From IMG/VR virus record IMGVR_UViG_3300025120_000112, positions 1 to 45,879 of that record: a stretch of DNA of 45,879 bases. One strand, given 5' to 3'. Made by a program: the position numbers and the translations under genes. The number at the start of each line of letters is the position of its first letter. The first letter of the stretch is position 1. Source of the DNA: a virus. The notes beneath the pieces were generated by a model. It was given only the letters and a program-made list of their open reading frames with translations. It did no database searches and was not told the DNA's origin. Of the stretch, positions 17,024 to 25,454 are shown one piece after another.

Positions 17024-17352
17024 TGCCCAATAAAGATATGATGAAGCCAGATATGCCAGATATGCGTGGCGCAAATATGCGAGAAGAAAGACGCCCACAA
17101 AGAGACATGGGTCAAGCATCGCCAGAAATCGCGGCTGCTCTTGTATCGCGTCTGGGTGGCATGTCTGAGCAGGAACTTGCAATGCTCGACAGCGTTATCA
17201 GCCCAGAGGTGGCGCAAGTGCTTATGAAGCTGCTTCCAGAGCTTGCAGAGCTTATTGCGGCCATAGAGGGTGGTGCAGGCGGTGGACAGGCCCCTATGCC
17301 CCGTCAGATGGCTTCTGAGGGGCAAATGGGCGCACTGGGCGGCATGGGCTAA
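17023..17352 (+). CDS. Small Met-rich protein in ejection block
   Basis: 109 residues. The start and end are Met/Gly/Pro rich and likely disordered; a hydrophobic helix lies near residues 65-85 (VAQVLMKLLPELAELIAAIEGG). Coupled to both neighbours by overlapping start/stop. It could be an internal head protein or a chaperone for one. No family recognised. Confidence 0.55.
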   Translation: MPNKDMMKPDMPDMRGANMREERRPQRDMGQASPEIAAALVSRLGGMSEQELAMLDSVISPEVAQVLMKLLPELAELIAAIEGGAGGGQAPMPRQMASEGQMGALGGMG

Positions 17353-17789
17353 TGATGATCAGAGTGGCGACACCTCTGGATATATCTGCATTGTACGGAA
17401 TGCTGCACGTCATGCACTCCGAAACAGTTCACGATGTGTCGCCTGTCCGATCTGACAAGATGGTTGCAGCAATCAGCCGTGCCATTCACGATGGCGTTGT
17501 TCTGGTCGCTGAAATAGACGGCAGAATTATTGGCTCAATTGGTGGCGCAGAAATGACCGACTGGTGGAGCGATAAAAAGTATCTGGCTGACAAGTGGTTT
17601 TTCGTCTATCGACAGCACAGAAAGTCTACCATCGCCACTCGACTGATTAAGAAGTTTATGAAAATCGGTCAGGAGGCTGGCGTCCCAGTTAAGTTGGGCC
17701 ATGTCTATTCTGGCGATATAGATCGCAAAGATAATTTTTACGAGCGGCTTGGCTTATGCAAAGTCGGTTCGTTATTTACGGAGGCTTAA
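17352..17789 (+). CDS. GNAT-type acetyltransferase
   Basis: 145 residues with GNAT layout: N-terminal IRVATPLDISALYGML, central strands VLVAEIDGRIIGSIGGA (about 49-65), the acetyl-CoA loop region FFVYRQHRKSTIATRLIKKF (about 78-97) and a C-terminal NFYERLGLCKVG. The loop normally reads Q/RxxGxG/A; here it is RKSTIA, so the glycines are missing and binding may be weakened. Enzymes of this type do occur inside phage structural operons. Substrate unknown: virion protein, host protein or small molecule. Confidence 0.7.
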   Translation: MMIRVATPLDISALYGMLHVMHSETVHDVSPVRSDKMVAAISRAIHDGVVLVAEIDGRIIGSIGGAEMTDWWSDKKYLADKWFFVYRQHRKSTIATRLIKKFMKIGQEAGVPVKLGHVYSGDIDRKDNFYERLGLCKVGSLFTEA

Positions 17790-18812
17790 ATGGGCAGTTT
17801 CTGCACACCATCATATTCGGAGCTACCAAGCTCATCTGATACATATAGCGCAGATGAAGTTCCATCTTGGGTCTCCTCCGCTGGTCGGTCATTGTTTGAA
17901 AAAGCCAGTGAAATAGCAGCGTCTGACTTTCCAACATATTCGGGTGATCGCATTGCGACATATGGTGGCGTGGATGCTATGGGAAATGTTATACAGGACA
18001 GCAAGCTGACAGATCAGGAGCGCGAGGGCATGGAAATGCTTGGCACTCTTGATGATACTTTCCAGCCGTATTTGGATAAATACGAGGGCGTGGCTGACAC
18101 TCTGGGTCAAGGCTATGACGCAGCAACACGCGAAGAGCTTTTGGGCGATCCGTTTAGCATGGACACAGCGCAGCCGTTTATGGACATTTACCAAGACGCC
18201 ATGAACCCTGCCGTGCGTGAAATCGAAGAGCAAACCATTCGCGCTCAAAACGAGGCGAGAAGCCGCGCTGCAAGGGGCGGTGGTGCCTTCGGCTCACGTC
18301 TGGGCATTATGGAAGGCACAGCGGCAGGCGAGGGCGCAAAGGCCGCTGGAGACCTCAGAGCAAGGGCAGGACGCGAGGGATTGGACTTTGCCGCTGGTCG
18401 CTTTGATACAGAGCGTGCCAATCGGTTTAGCGCAGAAAACGCGCTAAGAAGTGCATTTGAAACTGAAGAGGCGGCACGGGCTGGTCAAATGGATGCATAT
18501 GGATCGGCTGGTACACTGGCGGCTGACTTGCAGGCGCAAACGGCGCAGGGTCTCATTACATCTGGCGAGGCCACGCGACTACTTGATCAACGGGCGCTTG
18601 ATTTGGCTTACGCTGATTATCTTGATCAGCGGGATTATCCGCAGGAGCAGCTTAATTTTGCGCTGGGGGCATTGTCCCAAACGCCGTACAGCAAGGCGTC
18701 GAGAGGCTTCCAGACAGGCACACAGATGGCTGCTGATCCTTCGGTATACGGCCAGACACTTAGCGGTTTGGGCAGCTTGTTTAGCGCGTATAAACTGATG
18801 AACCAAGATTAG
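17790..18812 (+). CDS. Ejection-type internal virion protein
   Basis: 340 residues, mostly long helices rich in Ala, Glu, Arg and Gln with the segment PFMDIYQDAMNPAVREIEEQ (about 129-148) followed by ARSRAARGGGAFGSR. I recall this pattern in internal head or ejection proteins of podoviruses and other phages. Soluble, no signal peptide. Follows the GNAT gene immediately. Confidence 0.65.
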   Translation: MGSFCTPSYSELPSSSDTYSADEVPSWVSSAGRSLFEKASEIAASDFPTYSGDRIATYGGVDAMGNVIQDSKLTDQEREGMEMLGTLDDTFQPYLDKYEGVADTLGQGYDAATREELLGDPFSMDTAQPFMDIYQDAMNPAVREIEEQTIRAQNEARSRAARGGGAFGSRLGIMEGTAAGEGAKAAGDLRARAGREGLDFAAGRFDTERANRFSAENALRSAFETEEAARAGQMDAYGSAGTLAADLQAQTAQGLITSGEATRLLDQRALDLAYADYLDQRDYPQEQLNFALGALSQTPYSKASRGFQTGTQMAADPSVYGQTLSGLGSLFSAYKLMNQD

Positions 18813-18822
18813 GGATTAGGGC

Positions 18823-20637
18823 ATGGCACTGGGCGCAAGCGACACTACTGAATTTGACAAAATGATGGGTGCATTGGGAATGCTTTCTGGCAGTAAGGCT
18901 GGAGCGCAGAAAGCCTTTGACGCAGCCAGCGCCATGTACGCCCCTGTTGAAGATGCCAATCCTTGGGAGGCTTCCCTGCGGTTCTTTTTGGAAATGGGCA
19001 AGCAGGCATCACAACCGGGTGCCACAGTCCTTGGCTCTGCCGTAGGCTCTGGCCTTGTGCCGCTTGACTACCTGACTGCCAAAAAGAAAGAGAAGCGCGA
19101 CAGGGATCAGAAAGTGGCCTCTACGGCGTTTAGCCTTGCGCCATCGCTGAAGCCGAAGGTAACCAAGGCGACATATTCTGACCCGAAGTTCTATATGGTT
19201 TCTAAGGCAGATGGGAAAGGTGGTTTCACTACTCCAGTTGAAACGCCACTAACAGCAAAAGATTTCGCTGAAATGCGTCCACAAATAGAAGCTGGCAGCG
19301 TTAGAGTTACCAGTTTGCCGAAGGCTGGCACTAAATTTACAAAACGCACTTTGTATAAACCTGACGGCTCCACAATAGATGTGTATAGTGATGTACAGGA
19401 ACAGAATGCAATCAGTGCTGGCTATGGACGTGTCAAGGCAGATGATTTTAAATCTGTAACATTGTACAAAAATGGCAGTTCAGTAGAAGCGCGATCACAA
19501 GCAGAGTTTGACACTCTCACTTCACAAGCGGGTGGCGGCTGGTCAACAATAAAACCAGCGGCACAATCTACTGCTCAGTACAAAAGAACTGTCTACAAAG
19601 ATGGAAAAGAATTAACAGTTTATAGTGAAGAAGATTACAAAACTGCAACAAGCGAAGAAGGTGGTTGGTCGCCTGAAAAACCTGCTGATGCGGGGCCACA
19701 GGGTTCAGCGTCAGAGCGCATGACAAACAGAGTTTTTGGATTTGTAGATACTTTTATTGGAAACGATGGGAAAGTCGATAGTAGACAGCTTGCACAGTTT
19801 ATTAGTGATGTAAAAGACATGGCTGAACCTGAAACACTTACTTTTGTTGAAGATGGGGTTGCAAAAACTGCAACCAATCCCGGCAAAGACGCATACGACA
19901 TTATTGAACAGGCATATGGCAAAACCGTTGCCGATGCAATTAGAGACATTGCAATACAAACTGTTGCTAGTGATGGTGGTGATGGTGGTGATGGTGATGG
20001 TGATGGTGATGAAAAACCTTTACTCCAAACTGTTGTCATAGCTGGTAAGGAATACACAGTATTTAGTTCAAAAGACCCGTCCATTCCAAAGGAAGCAGTT
20101 CAAGGTATTGTTGATTCCAATGGGGGTATGATTGATGTTAAAATCGCTTCTGATATTCTTTTTAAAGATGGAAAATACAATAGGCTTGCTGCAATAGCAT
20201 CAAATGTGTTGCCCGGTGGTGGTGCGGGGCCATCAGGTACTTTAACTGGAGATTCGAGAACTGCATACCAAGCCATGAAACGATCTATTGAGCTTTTACT
20301 TAGAGCAAGATCAGGTGCGGCTGTGCCGCCAGCAGAAGTTGATAATTACATGGCATTATATTACCCATCAACTCTTGATAACGATGAGCAGGCAAAAAAC
20401 AAGCTAAACGTATTGGCGCAATATTTTTCAGATACAAATAGATTGTTGTCTCAAGGTAAGCTAAACGAAGGTAGAGGTACATATGACAGAAACAAGCACG
20501 GTATTCCGCTGGATAGCTCAGTCTCCAGCCAAGCAGAAACTGCCCCCGAAGCTGTAACTGTTGTTGATGAATGGACGTTAAATGGTGTTAAATTTAAACA
20601 GCTATCAGATGGTCGTACAATTGAAGAGGCAGAATAA
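18823..20637 (+). CDS. Large internal protein with three repeats
   Basis: 604 residues. The N-terminus (1-100) is helical. From about 170 to 292 a unit of 45-50 residues is repeated: KRTLYKPDGSTIDVYS, KSVTLYKNGSSVEARS, KRTVYKDGKELTVYS, the last two units ending in GGWS. A GGDGGDGDGDGDE tract (near 385-396) comes from a GATGGT repeat in the DNA. The C-terminal part is helical. Its place between ejection-type genes suggests an ejected internal protein. Confidence 0.6.
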   Translation: MALGASDTTEFDKMMGALGMLSGSKAGAQKAFDAASAMYAPVEDANPWEASLRFFLEMGKQASQPGATVLGSAVGSGLVPLDYLTAKKKEKRDRDQKVASTAFSLAPSLKPKVTKATYSDPKFYMVSKADGKGGFTTPVETPLTAKDFAEMRPQIEAGSVRVTSLPKAGTKFTKRTLYKPDGSTIDVYSDVQEQNAISAGYGRVKADDFKSVTLYKNGSSVEARSQAEFDTLTSQAGGGWSTIKPAAQSTAQYKRTVYKDGKELTVYSEEDYKTATSEEGGWSPEKPADAGPQGSASERMTNRVFGFVDTFIGNDGKVDSRQLAQFISDVKDMAEPETLTFVEDGVAKTATNPGKDAYDIIEQAYGKTVADAIRDIAIQTVASDGGDGGDGDGDGDEKPLLQTVVIAGKEYTVFSSKDPSIPKEAVQGIVDSNGGMIDVKIASDILFKDGKYNRLAAIASNVLPGGGAGPSGTLTGDSRTAYQAMKRSIELLLRARSGAAVPPAEVDNYMALYYPSTLDNDEQAKNKLNVLAQYFSDTNRLLSQGKLNEGRGTYDRNKHGIPLDSSVSSQAETAPEAVTVVDEWTLNGVKFKQLSDGRTIEEAE

Positions 20638-22761
20638 ATGGCAGGCTCTAAATTTAAAACCATTGATACAACATCTGGCGCACCAAAAAAAGTTCGTGCG
20701 ATTGTCGGGAATTTTGATGACCCAGATCGAAGACTGGAAGCAATAAAGCAATTTTATCCAGACGCAGTTTCAACTGCTGGAAGCCCAATGGGCGAAGATA
20801 ATTTTATTTATACAAACCCATCAACGGGTCAAAAAACTCTTTATAATCCAAAAGGATTAGATTTTGGAGATGTTGTTTCTGTTGGTAGGGATATTGTGTC
20901 AACAATATCTGGCGGCATAGGCGGCACATCAGCATTGGTTGCTGGTCAAATGGGGCCGCAAATCGCAACTCCAGAAGAAGCGGTCACAGTACCAGCAGCG
21001 GCTGCACTTGCGTCTGAGGCTGGAGGTCAATTATACGACAGGGCTGTGGATGCTTTTTTACCTGACCCATTTTCGGTAAGTCGTGGTGGGCCTGTCGAGC
21101 AAACGTCTAAAGCCGCGACAAATGTTGGGATGGAAATTGTTGGCGGTAAAATTGCTGAAAAAACAATTGATGCTGTAAAAGGCATTCCCGGTGCGGTTAC
21201 CCGTACTGTTGCTGGTATTGGAAAAAAACGCCAAGCCACTGCACAAGAAAGATTGGCAGAAGCGGCGAGATTTGGTATAAAATTGCCCTCTGCTGGAACT
21301 ACGTCACAGTCTCCAGTTTTAATGTTTTTGGAGCAAAGGCTAAACGACTTTCCCACAAGCGCCCCAATGATATTTGAAAAATTTGATACATTTAGAACAC
21401 AAGCGGGGCAGGCTGCACAAGATGTTGCATCTAGATATGGGCGTCCTGTTCAAGAGGGTGGAGAGATTGGAAGCATTTTGCAAACAGGCGTTGAAAAAGG
21501 TCTTGCAAAATTCAAAAGAGATCAAACCAAATTATATGATGCTGCATATGATTTAGCTCCGAATGCAACTGGTCGATTAAACAATGTTATGGAATTACGC
21601 GCTAAACTTCTGGAAGATTTATCTAAAGCCCCAGAATCTTTATTGCCGTCTATGAAGGCAGCTTTAGATGAAGTCGAAAGATTGATCGCAGATTCGCAAA
21701 GTCGTGGTGGTGTTGACCTTTCAACACTCAGGCAATTAAGAACAAATCTTCGTCGTAAAACGGATGGCATGACACAGCAAGGCGGTGGCGATGCTGTCAG
21801 CTATTTAAAAACTGTGTATAAGTCTTTGACTAACGATATGAATGAAGCCGTTGTAAATTATGGCGGTGAAGACGCAGTAAAAGCATTAAGCAAGGCAGAC
21901 ACATACACTAAGAACAGACAGAAATTTGATGTTGAACCAGTATATGACCAACTTCACAGAGACAAAAAAAATGAAGTGCAAGCGTTTACGTTTTTGATGC
22001 AAGGCACAAAGGAAGGTGGCGCAAAATTAAAGAAAATATTGCGAAATATTCCTGCCGCAGAAAGAGGTGATATACAAGCATCAATATTAAGCAGGCTGGG
22101 TATGACAAATCCTGCTGGACAAGATGCCATTGAAGATTTCTCAACTGCTAAGTTTATTACCAATTATTCAAAATTATCTGACAGTGCAAAAGATGCTTTG
22201 TTTGGCAAAAGCTCTAACAGAAAAGACTTGGATGATTTGGTTGCAATGTTTGATGATATAAAATCAGCAGATGCATTTGCAAATAATAGCCGCACTGGTC
22301 AAAGCATTGGGACAGTAGCAACTGTTAGCCCCTTAATTGGCGGCTTGTATATGATTGGTACAGACCCATCAAATATTGCAGGGGCAGCTTCTACAGCGGC
22401 ATCTGGAATGGTAGGGGCGCTACTCACCCCATATGTCTCAGCCAGACTTTTAACAAAGCCTGAGTTTATTAAATGGCTTGTCAAAGCTGGGCCTCAGATG
22501 GGGAAAAATCCAAATAATGCCAAATTTCATTTGGGCAGATTAATGGAGATTTCATCAAGAGACTCGCAATTTAGAGAAGACGCAATGGAATATGTTAATG
22601 CGTTTGGATCAGCATTAGTAGAAATTCATAATAGGGCAGTGGAAGCTAACAATCCAGATGAAGCACCACAGGCCGAAATTGGCCTGTCTCCTGCGGCTAA
22701 TTCAATTATACAGAGCTTAACGCCTGACGCAGCGGCACAGGTACAAGAGGCCGCTCGGTAG
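20638..22761 (+). CDS. DNA-ejection/transfer protein
   Basis: 707 residues, the last rightward gene of the late block. N-terminal NFDDPDRRLEAIKQFYPDA (about 25-43), a hydrophobic Gly/Ala segment (about 85-125), long helices (200-470) and a hydrophobic region near 560-610 with MIGTDPSNIAGAASTAASG. Such proteins are packed in the head and enter the cell first. It ends one base from the stop of the facing gene, with no terminator between. Confidence 0.7.
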   Translation: MAGSKFKTIDTTSGAPKKVRAIVGNFDDPDRRLEAIKQFYPDAVSTAGSPMGEDNFIYTNPSTGQKTLYNPKGLDFGDVVSVGRDIVSTISGGIGGTSALVAGQMGPQIATPEEAVTVPAAAALASEAGGQLYDRAVDAFLPDPFSVSRGGPVEQTSKAATNVGMEIVGGKIAEKTIDAVKGIPGAVTRTVAGIGKKRQATAQERLAEAARFGIKLPSAGTTSQSPVLMFLEQRLNDFPTSAPMIFEKFDTFRTQAGQAAQDVASRYGRPVQEGGEIGSILQTGVEKGLAKFKRDQTKLYDAAYDLAPNATGRLNNVMELRAKLLEDLSKAPESLLPSMKAALDEVERLIADSQSRGGVDLSTLRQLRTNLRRKTDGMTQQGGGDAVSYLKTVYKSLTNDMNEAVVNYGGEDAVKALSKADTYTKNRQKFDVEPVYDQLHRDKKNEVQAFTFLMQGTKEGGAKLKKILRNIPAAERGDIQASILSRLGMTNPAGQDAIEDFSTAKFITNYSKLSDSAKDALFGKSSNRKDLDDLVAMFDDIKSADAFANNSRTGQSIGTVATVSPLIGGLYMIGTDPSNIAGAASTAASGMVGALLTPYVSARLLTKPEFIKWLVKAGPQMGKNPNNAKFHLGRLMEISSRDSQFREDAMEYVNAFGSALVEIHNRAVEANNPDEAPQAEIGLSPAANSIIQSLTPDAAAQVQEAAR

Positions 22762-22762
22762 C

Positions 22763-23032
22763 TCAGAAGCCGTCCCTCAACCCATCCAATATCTCACTGA
22801 GCGTGGGGCGCTTGTCTTTCTTTTCATAGACGCACTGAAAAACACGGGGGCATTCGGAAAACGACAGCGTTGGATAATGATATCCAAGCCCCCCAAATCC
22901 CGCTGAGAAGCGATAAACGCAAATTTTCTGACCAGTGTTTTTGTCAGTAATTCGCTTCCACAAACTGCACGGTACGTGCGTGGGATTGGCAACACCAGCC
23001 AGCGTTACAGACATCAATAAAACTTTAATCAT
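22763..23032 (-). CDS. Small exported Cys-containing protein
   Basis: 89 residues with a signal-peptide-like start (MIKVLLMSVTLAGVANP) and four Cys (near 22, 38, 61 and 67) that could form disulfides in the periplasm. No lipobox. Starts with ATGA overlap on the stop of the upstream gene. A role at the envelope late in infection or at entry exclusion is possible; function unknown. Its final codon meets the facing gene. Confidence 0.6.
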   Translation of the reverse strand: MIKVLLMSVTLAGVANPTHVPCSLWKRITDKNTGQKICVYRFSAGFGGLGYHYPTLSFSECPRVFQCVYEKKDKRPTLSEILDGLRDGF

Positions 23033-23505
23033 AGGGCAAGCGCAATCAGATAAAGGCCACCGCCCAGCACGGACACAATGCCCAGAGCCAATCCCGTGAT
23101 GGCAAGATTGTTTGCCATTTGGCGCTTGCTCTCCATTGCGGCATATACCGTGCGCTCCCTGTCGGCCCTGATCTTGCGTCTCATGCCAAGCATTTCGTCG
23201 TAAGTACCTAATCCGAAACGATAATCCAACATGAACTTAATTTCTTTTTCCTTTTCAGCCAAAGTTTTTTTGCGAATTACGATGTCCATAGCTTCTTGCT
23301 CTATGTTGTCAGAGCCTAAAGTCTTTTTATCCAGCCATGTCGGATTTTTGCGCTGTGATTCGGCGCGAGTAATATCAGCCACTGCGCCGTACCAAGACCC
23401 AAGATGTTTTGAAACGTCTTCAATATCCTTGCCAGCCTGTATCAGCATTTTAACGCCTTTATAGGCGGTTGTGGCGGCAGCGTAGGCGCTCACAGGATCG
23501 ATCAT
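23029..23505 (-). CDS. Membrane-anchored helical protein, unknown
   Basis: 158 residues: a small N-terminal helical part (MIDPVSAYAAATTAYKG), a charged coiled region (50-125) and a C-terminal membrane helix (about 133-157). I recall this family from marine phages, paired with the small exported protein that follows. The pair could be spanin-like by topology (inner-membrane partner plus exported partner), but the membrane helix is C-terminal, so this is speculative. Confidence 0.6.
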   Translation of the reverse strand: MIDPVSAYAAATTAYKGVKMLIQAGKDIEDVSKHLGSWYGAVADITRAESQRKNPTWLDKKTLGSDNIEQEAMDIVIRKKTLAEKEKEIKFMLDYRFGLGTYDEMLGMRRKIRADRERTVYAAMESKRQMANNLAITGLALGIVSVLGGGLYLIALAL

Positions 23506-23515
23506 GGGTCATCAC

Positions 23516-23535
23516 CCCCTAAATGGAATTAGGGG
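23516..23535 (-). promoter_or_regulatory. Hairpin overlapping a ribosome binding site
   Basis: CCCCTAA, 6-base loop, TTAGGGG, just before the 23505 start. On the leftward RNA the 3' arm contains the AGGGGG that would be the ribosome binding site, so folding could hide it. Confidence 0.5.
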
Positions 23536-23546
23536 CATTATAGCGG

Positions 23547-23756
23547 CTATTTGGGCTTGTGAACAGCAGCAAGCTGTCGCGCCTGCTCCCTGATCAATTC
23601 ACGCTGCCTTTCAAGCTCCTCAAACTGCCGATCCAAATCGGACAGAGATGGAAACTTAATCACCGTGCGGCAATCGTCGCACAGCGAAGAGCCGTCAAAC
23701 GGCGGCTCCTCCAAATGAAAGACTGCGTTGCAGTCAACACATTCATATTCACCCAT
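23547..23756 (-). CDS. Small zinc-ribbon protein
   Basis: 69 residues. Start chosen at 23756, just after GGAGGAGG; a longer reading lacks a site. Two CxxC pairs (CVDC near 6-9 and CDDC near 26-29) form a probable zinc ribbon; a charged coiled coil with repeated ELERQRELIREQ follows. Its start overlaps the end of the DnaJ-like zinc gene. May bind nucleic acid or protein. Confidence 0.7.
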   Translation of the reverse strand: MGEYECVDCNAVFHLEEPPFDGSSLCDDCRTVIKFPSLSDLDRQFEELERQRELIREQARQLAAVHKPK

Positions 23757-23910
23757 CGTCTTCCTCCTCCACTTCGCCACTGCCATCACAGTAATCGCAA
23801 TCGACCCATTCTCCAACAGGCTCCAGTGTGCCACCGAAACGCTGGTGGACTTCTTTTTCGACCTTGCCGTGATAATCGGTGTGGTCGCATTCTGGGCAGG
23901 GGATCATCAT
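23749..23910 (-). CDS. Tiny DnaJ-type zinc-finger protein
   Basis: 53 residues. GGGAGGAA precedes ATGATG. CPEC (5-8) and CDYCDGSG (38-45) match half of the DnaJ zinc-finger repeat CxxCxGxG. The C-terminus is acidic. The ATGA start overlaps the upstream stop, and its end overlaps the next gene by 8 bases, so three small CxxC genes are translated in tandem. It may act as a mini-chaperone adaptor; inference only. Confidence 0.65.
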   Translation of the reverse strand: MMIPCPECDHTDYHGKVEKEVHQRFGGTLEPVGEWVDCDYCDGSGEVEEEDDG

Positions 23911-24110
23911 GCTGTCTTCCTCCCTGTTTTTAAATTGTACTCAAACCGCAAGCCGCCCAAGCAATCGCGGCAACGGATGTAATCAAAATAGCCTTGCGTC
24001 TTCATTGCCTCATGTACCGCCTTTCCCGCTTTGGGGCTGCTGACAGTATCGACCCACTCCTCTGAGCCACCGTCTTTAATTCCAAATATTTTAAAACTTC
24101 TACGTGCCAT
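23907..24110 (-). CDS. Small CxxC protein, unknown
   Basis: 67 residues, basic, with YIRCRDCLGGLRFEY (about 45-58) holding a single CxxC. The start follows AAGGAGA. The single CxxC could bind zinc as a dimer. No family recognised. Confidence 0.6.
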   Translation of the reverse strand: MARRSFKIFGIKDGGSEEWVDTVSSPKAGKAVHEAMKTQGYFDYIRCRDCLGGLRFEYNLKTGRKTA

Positions 24111-24129
24111 TTTTCTCTCCTTGGTTGGT

Positions 24130-24147
24130 GGGGGCGCGATGGCCCCC
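24130..24147 (-). repeat. GC-rich intergenic hairpin, leftward copy
   Basis: In the leftward RNA: GGGGGC, loop CATCGC, GCCCCC. Only slightly different from the rightward copies at 5258 and 5572, and in the transcribed sense again. Confidence 0.75.
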
Positions 24148-24154
24148 TGTTGGA

Positions 24155-24553
24155 TTAAATTTTGGTGGCTTTAAGAATGCCTGACTTGCAGGCTTCGCGG
24201 TTCCAATCGTTTGTGCCGACAACTGTCCACCACCACTCTGTTTGCACTTCTGGATGACCCGCATACCAAGCAACGTAATATTCACCTGTGCAGAAACAGA
24301 TTGCGCCAACACCAAAATCTTCGGCGGTGATGTCTTTAGTTTCTCCATCGACACGATGTTCTACAGCGTGGTGCCATGTCCATTCAGCACCAGATTTGCC
24401 ACCAGCAACAGGCTTTACGTTTGCAGGGTTTGCCAACTCAACTTTATAGTTGACGCCATTTTTTTCAACATGGCCCCCAGAATGTGCGCTGGCAACTTTG
24501 ATGTCTCCCAAAAGTTCACCCTTAACGCCGTCTGTAAAATTGAATACTTTCAT
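24155..24553 (-). CDS. Accessory protein, unknown
   Basis: 132 residues, Trp-rich with a C-terminal part HPEVQTEWWWTVVGTNDWN. Beta-rich N-terminus (MKVFNFTDGVKGELLGD). Not secreted. AGGAGA precedes the start. It stands directly behind one of three related leftward promoters, so it is probably well expressed early. Confidence 0.6.
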   Translation of the reverse strand: MKVFNFTDGVKGELLGDIKVASAHSGGHVEKNGVNYKVELANPANVKPVAGGKSGAEWTWHHAVEHRVDGETKDITAEDFGVGAICFCTGEYYVAWYAGHPEVQTEWWWTVVGTNDWNREACKSGILKATKI

Positions 24554-24631
24554 TTTTTGATCTCCTGATTTTTGAATTTTTGATCTTACCTAATACATAT
24601 AGTGATACCCCAAGATATATCAAGGGGTATC
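24551..24631 (-). promoter_or_regulatory. Leftward promoter A with palindromic operator
   Basis: Reading leftward: TTGATA (24618-24623), 16-bp spacer, TATATG (24596-24601). A palindrome GATACCCC...GGGGTATC (24604-24631) covers the -35 and spacer. The leader down to the start codon (24551-24601) is almost identical to the one at 25356-25404. Confidence 0.6.
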
Positions 24632-24644
24632 TTTAAATAATTTA

Positions 24645-25091
24645 TTAGTGGGGTGATTTTATTTCCCAAGCGTAGGCCACGCGCTTGCGGCGGTGCTTGG
24701 ATTTACGGACGCTGTGCCACTCGCCAGACTGGTTGTCGATGGTCTTGTCGCCCGACACCACAATGTAGTGGCCCGTGATGTTGACCAGATAGGTCTTCTT
24801 GCGATCACGGGTCTTGAGCCAAGCCGCCAGAGTAGGATTGTGTCTGGCATACGATCCAACCTCACGGCAGTAGTGTAACGTCATCTGAATGCCATTGGCC
24901 CCCATGACCGTCTTCATGAGCTTGTTGCTCATGCCTGTGATCTTGCCGCGAAACGTGTGACACAGGCACACTTCATATGCGGCGTCATAGTGCTGACGCA
25001 TGAACACAGCAGCGGCGTATGGGCCACACCATGTGTGGCGGCTCTTGCTGGTGCGGAGGGGGGTGTGGGCTTGGGCAGTTCTTGGAAGCAT
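24645..25091 (-). CDS. Papain-like cysteine peptidase candidate
   Basis: 148 residues. A TWCGPYAAAVF motif with C22 and a YLVNITGHYIVVSGD motif with H108, followed by D119/N120, fit the Cys-His-Asp order of papain-like or C39-type peptidases. Basic C-terminus (SKHRRKRVAYAWEIK). No signal peptide, so it acts in the cytoplasm. It may cut a host protein or trim a phage protein; a non-peptidase enzyme of the same fold, such as an amidase, is possible. Confidence 0.65.
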   Translation of the reverse strand: MLPRTAQAHTPLRTSKSRHTWCGPYAAAVFMRQHYDAAYEVCLCHTFRGKITGMSNKLMKTVMGANGIQMTLHYCREVGSYARHNPTLAAWLKTRDRKKTYLVNITGHYIVVSGDKTIDNQSGEWHSVRKSKHRRKRVAYAWEIKSPH

Positions 25092-25123
25092 TGGATGGTC
25101 TCCTGATTGGATAGTGGGTGGGT

Positions 25124-25137
25124 GGGGCGGTGGCCCC
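25124..25137 (-). repeat. GC-rich intergenic hairpin, leftward copy
   Basis: In the leftward RNA: GGGGC, loop CACC, GCCCC, between the genes at 25358 and 25091. Same family as 24130 and 5258. Confidence 0.65.
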
Positions 25138-25139
25138 TG

Positions 25140-25358
25140 TCAAACTAAATAACGTGCAGCCGTCCATCTAGCAGCGATGGCGTTTTCAAGCCATTCGACG
25201 CAGCGATCCCATTGATCGGGGCGGTCAGTCAGGCTGATGTCAAAGCCAGCCAAAACAATGATTTCTTCCAGATACAACGCCTTGTCAGTCTCACGGGCAT
25301 ATTGAGCTTTGACCGATTGGGTGGCGAGGGCTTGGATAGCTGCTTTAGTGATTTTCAT
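25140..25358 (-). CDS. Small helical protein, unknown
   Basis: 72 residues, mostly helix (MKITKAAIQALATQSV, ALYLEEIIVLAG, WLENAIAARW). No domain recognised. Behind leftward promoter B with an AGGAGA ribosome site. Confidence 0.55.
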   Translation of the reverse strand: MKITKAAIQALATQSVKAQYARETDKALYLEEIIVLAGFDISLTDRPDQWDRCVEWLENAIAARWTAARYLV

Positions 25359-25438
25359 TTTTTGTCTCCTGATTTTTAATTTTTGATCTTACCTAATACA
25401 TATAAGAAATATATCTGGGAATACAATACCCCCAGATA
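25356..25438 (-). promoter_or_regulatory. Leftward promoter B with operator-like repeat
   Basis: Reading leftward: TTGTAT (25421-25426), 16-bp spacer, TATATG (25399-25404). Inverted repeat TATCTGGG...CCCAGATA (25412-25438) overlaps it. Leader 25356-25404 is a near-duplicate of the one for promoter A. Confidence 0.6.
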
Positions 25439-25454
25439 CATTTAATTAATATTT

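Noticed and set aside
19972-20010. GATGGT tandem repeat as a regulatory element
   Set aside because: It is in frame inside a gene and encodes a Gly/Asp tract.
19635-20084. Leftward open frame opposite an ejection-type gene
   Set aside because: Shadow of the rightward gene, no ribosome site and low-complexity product.
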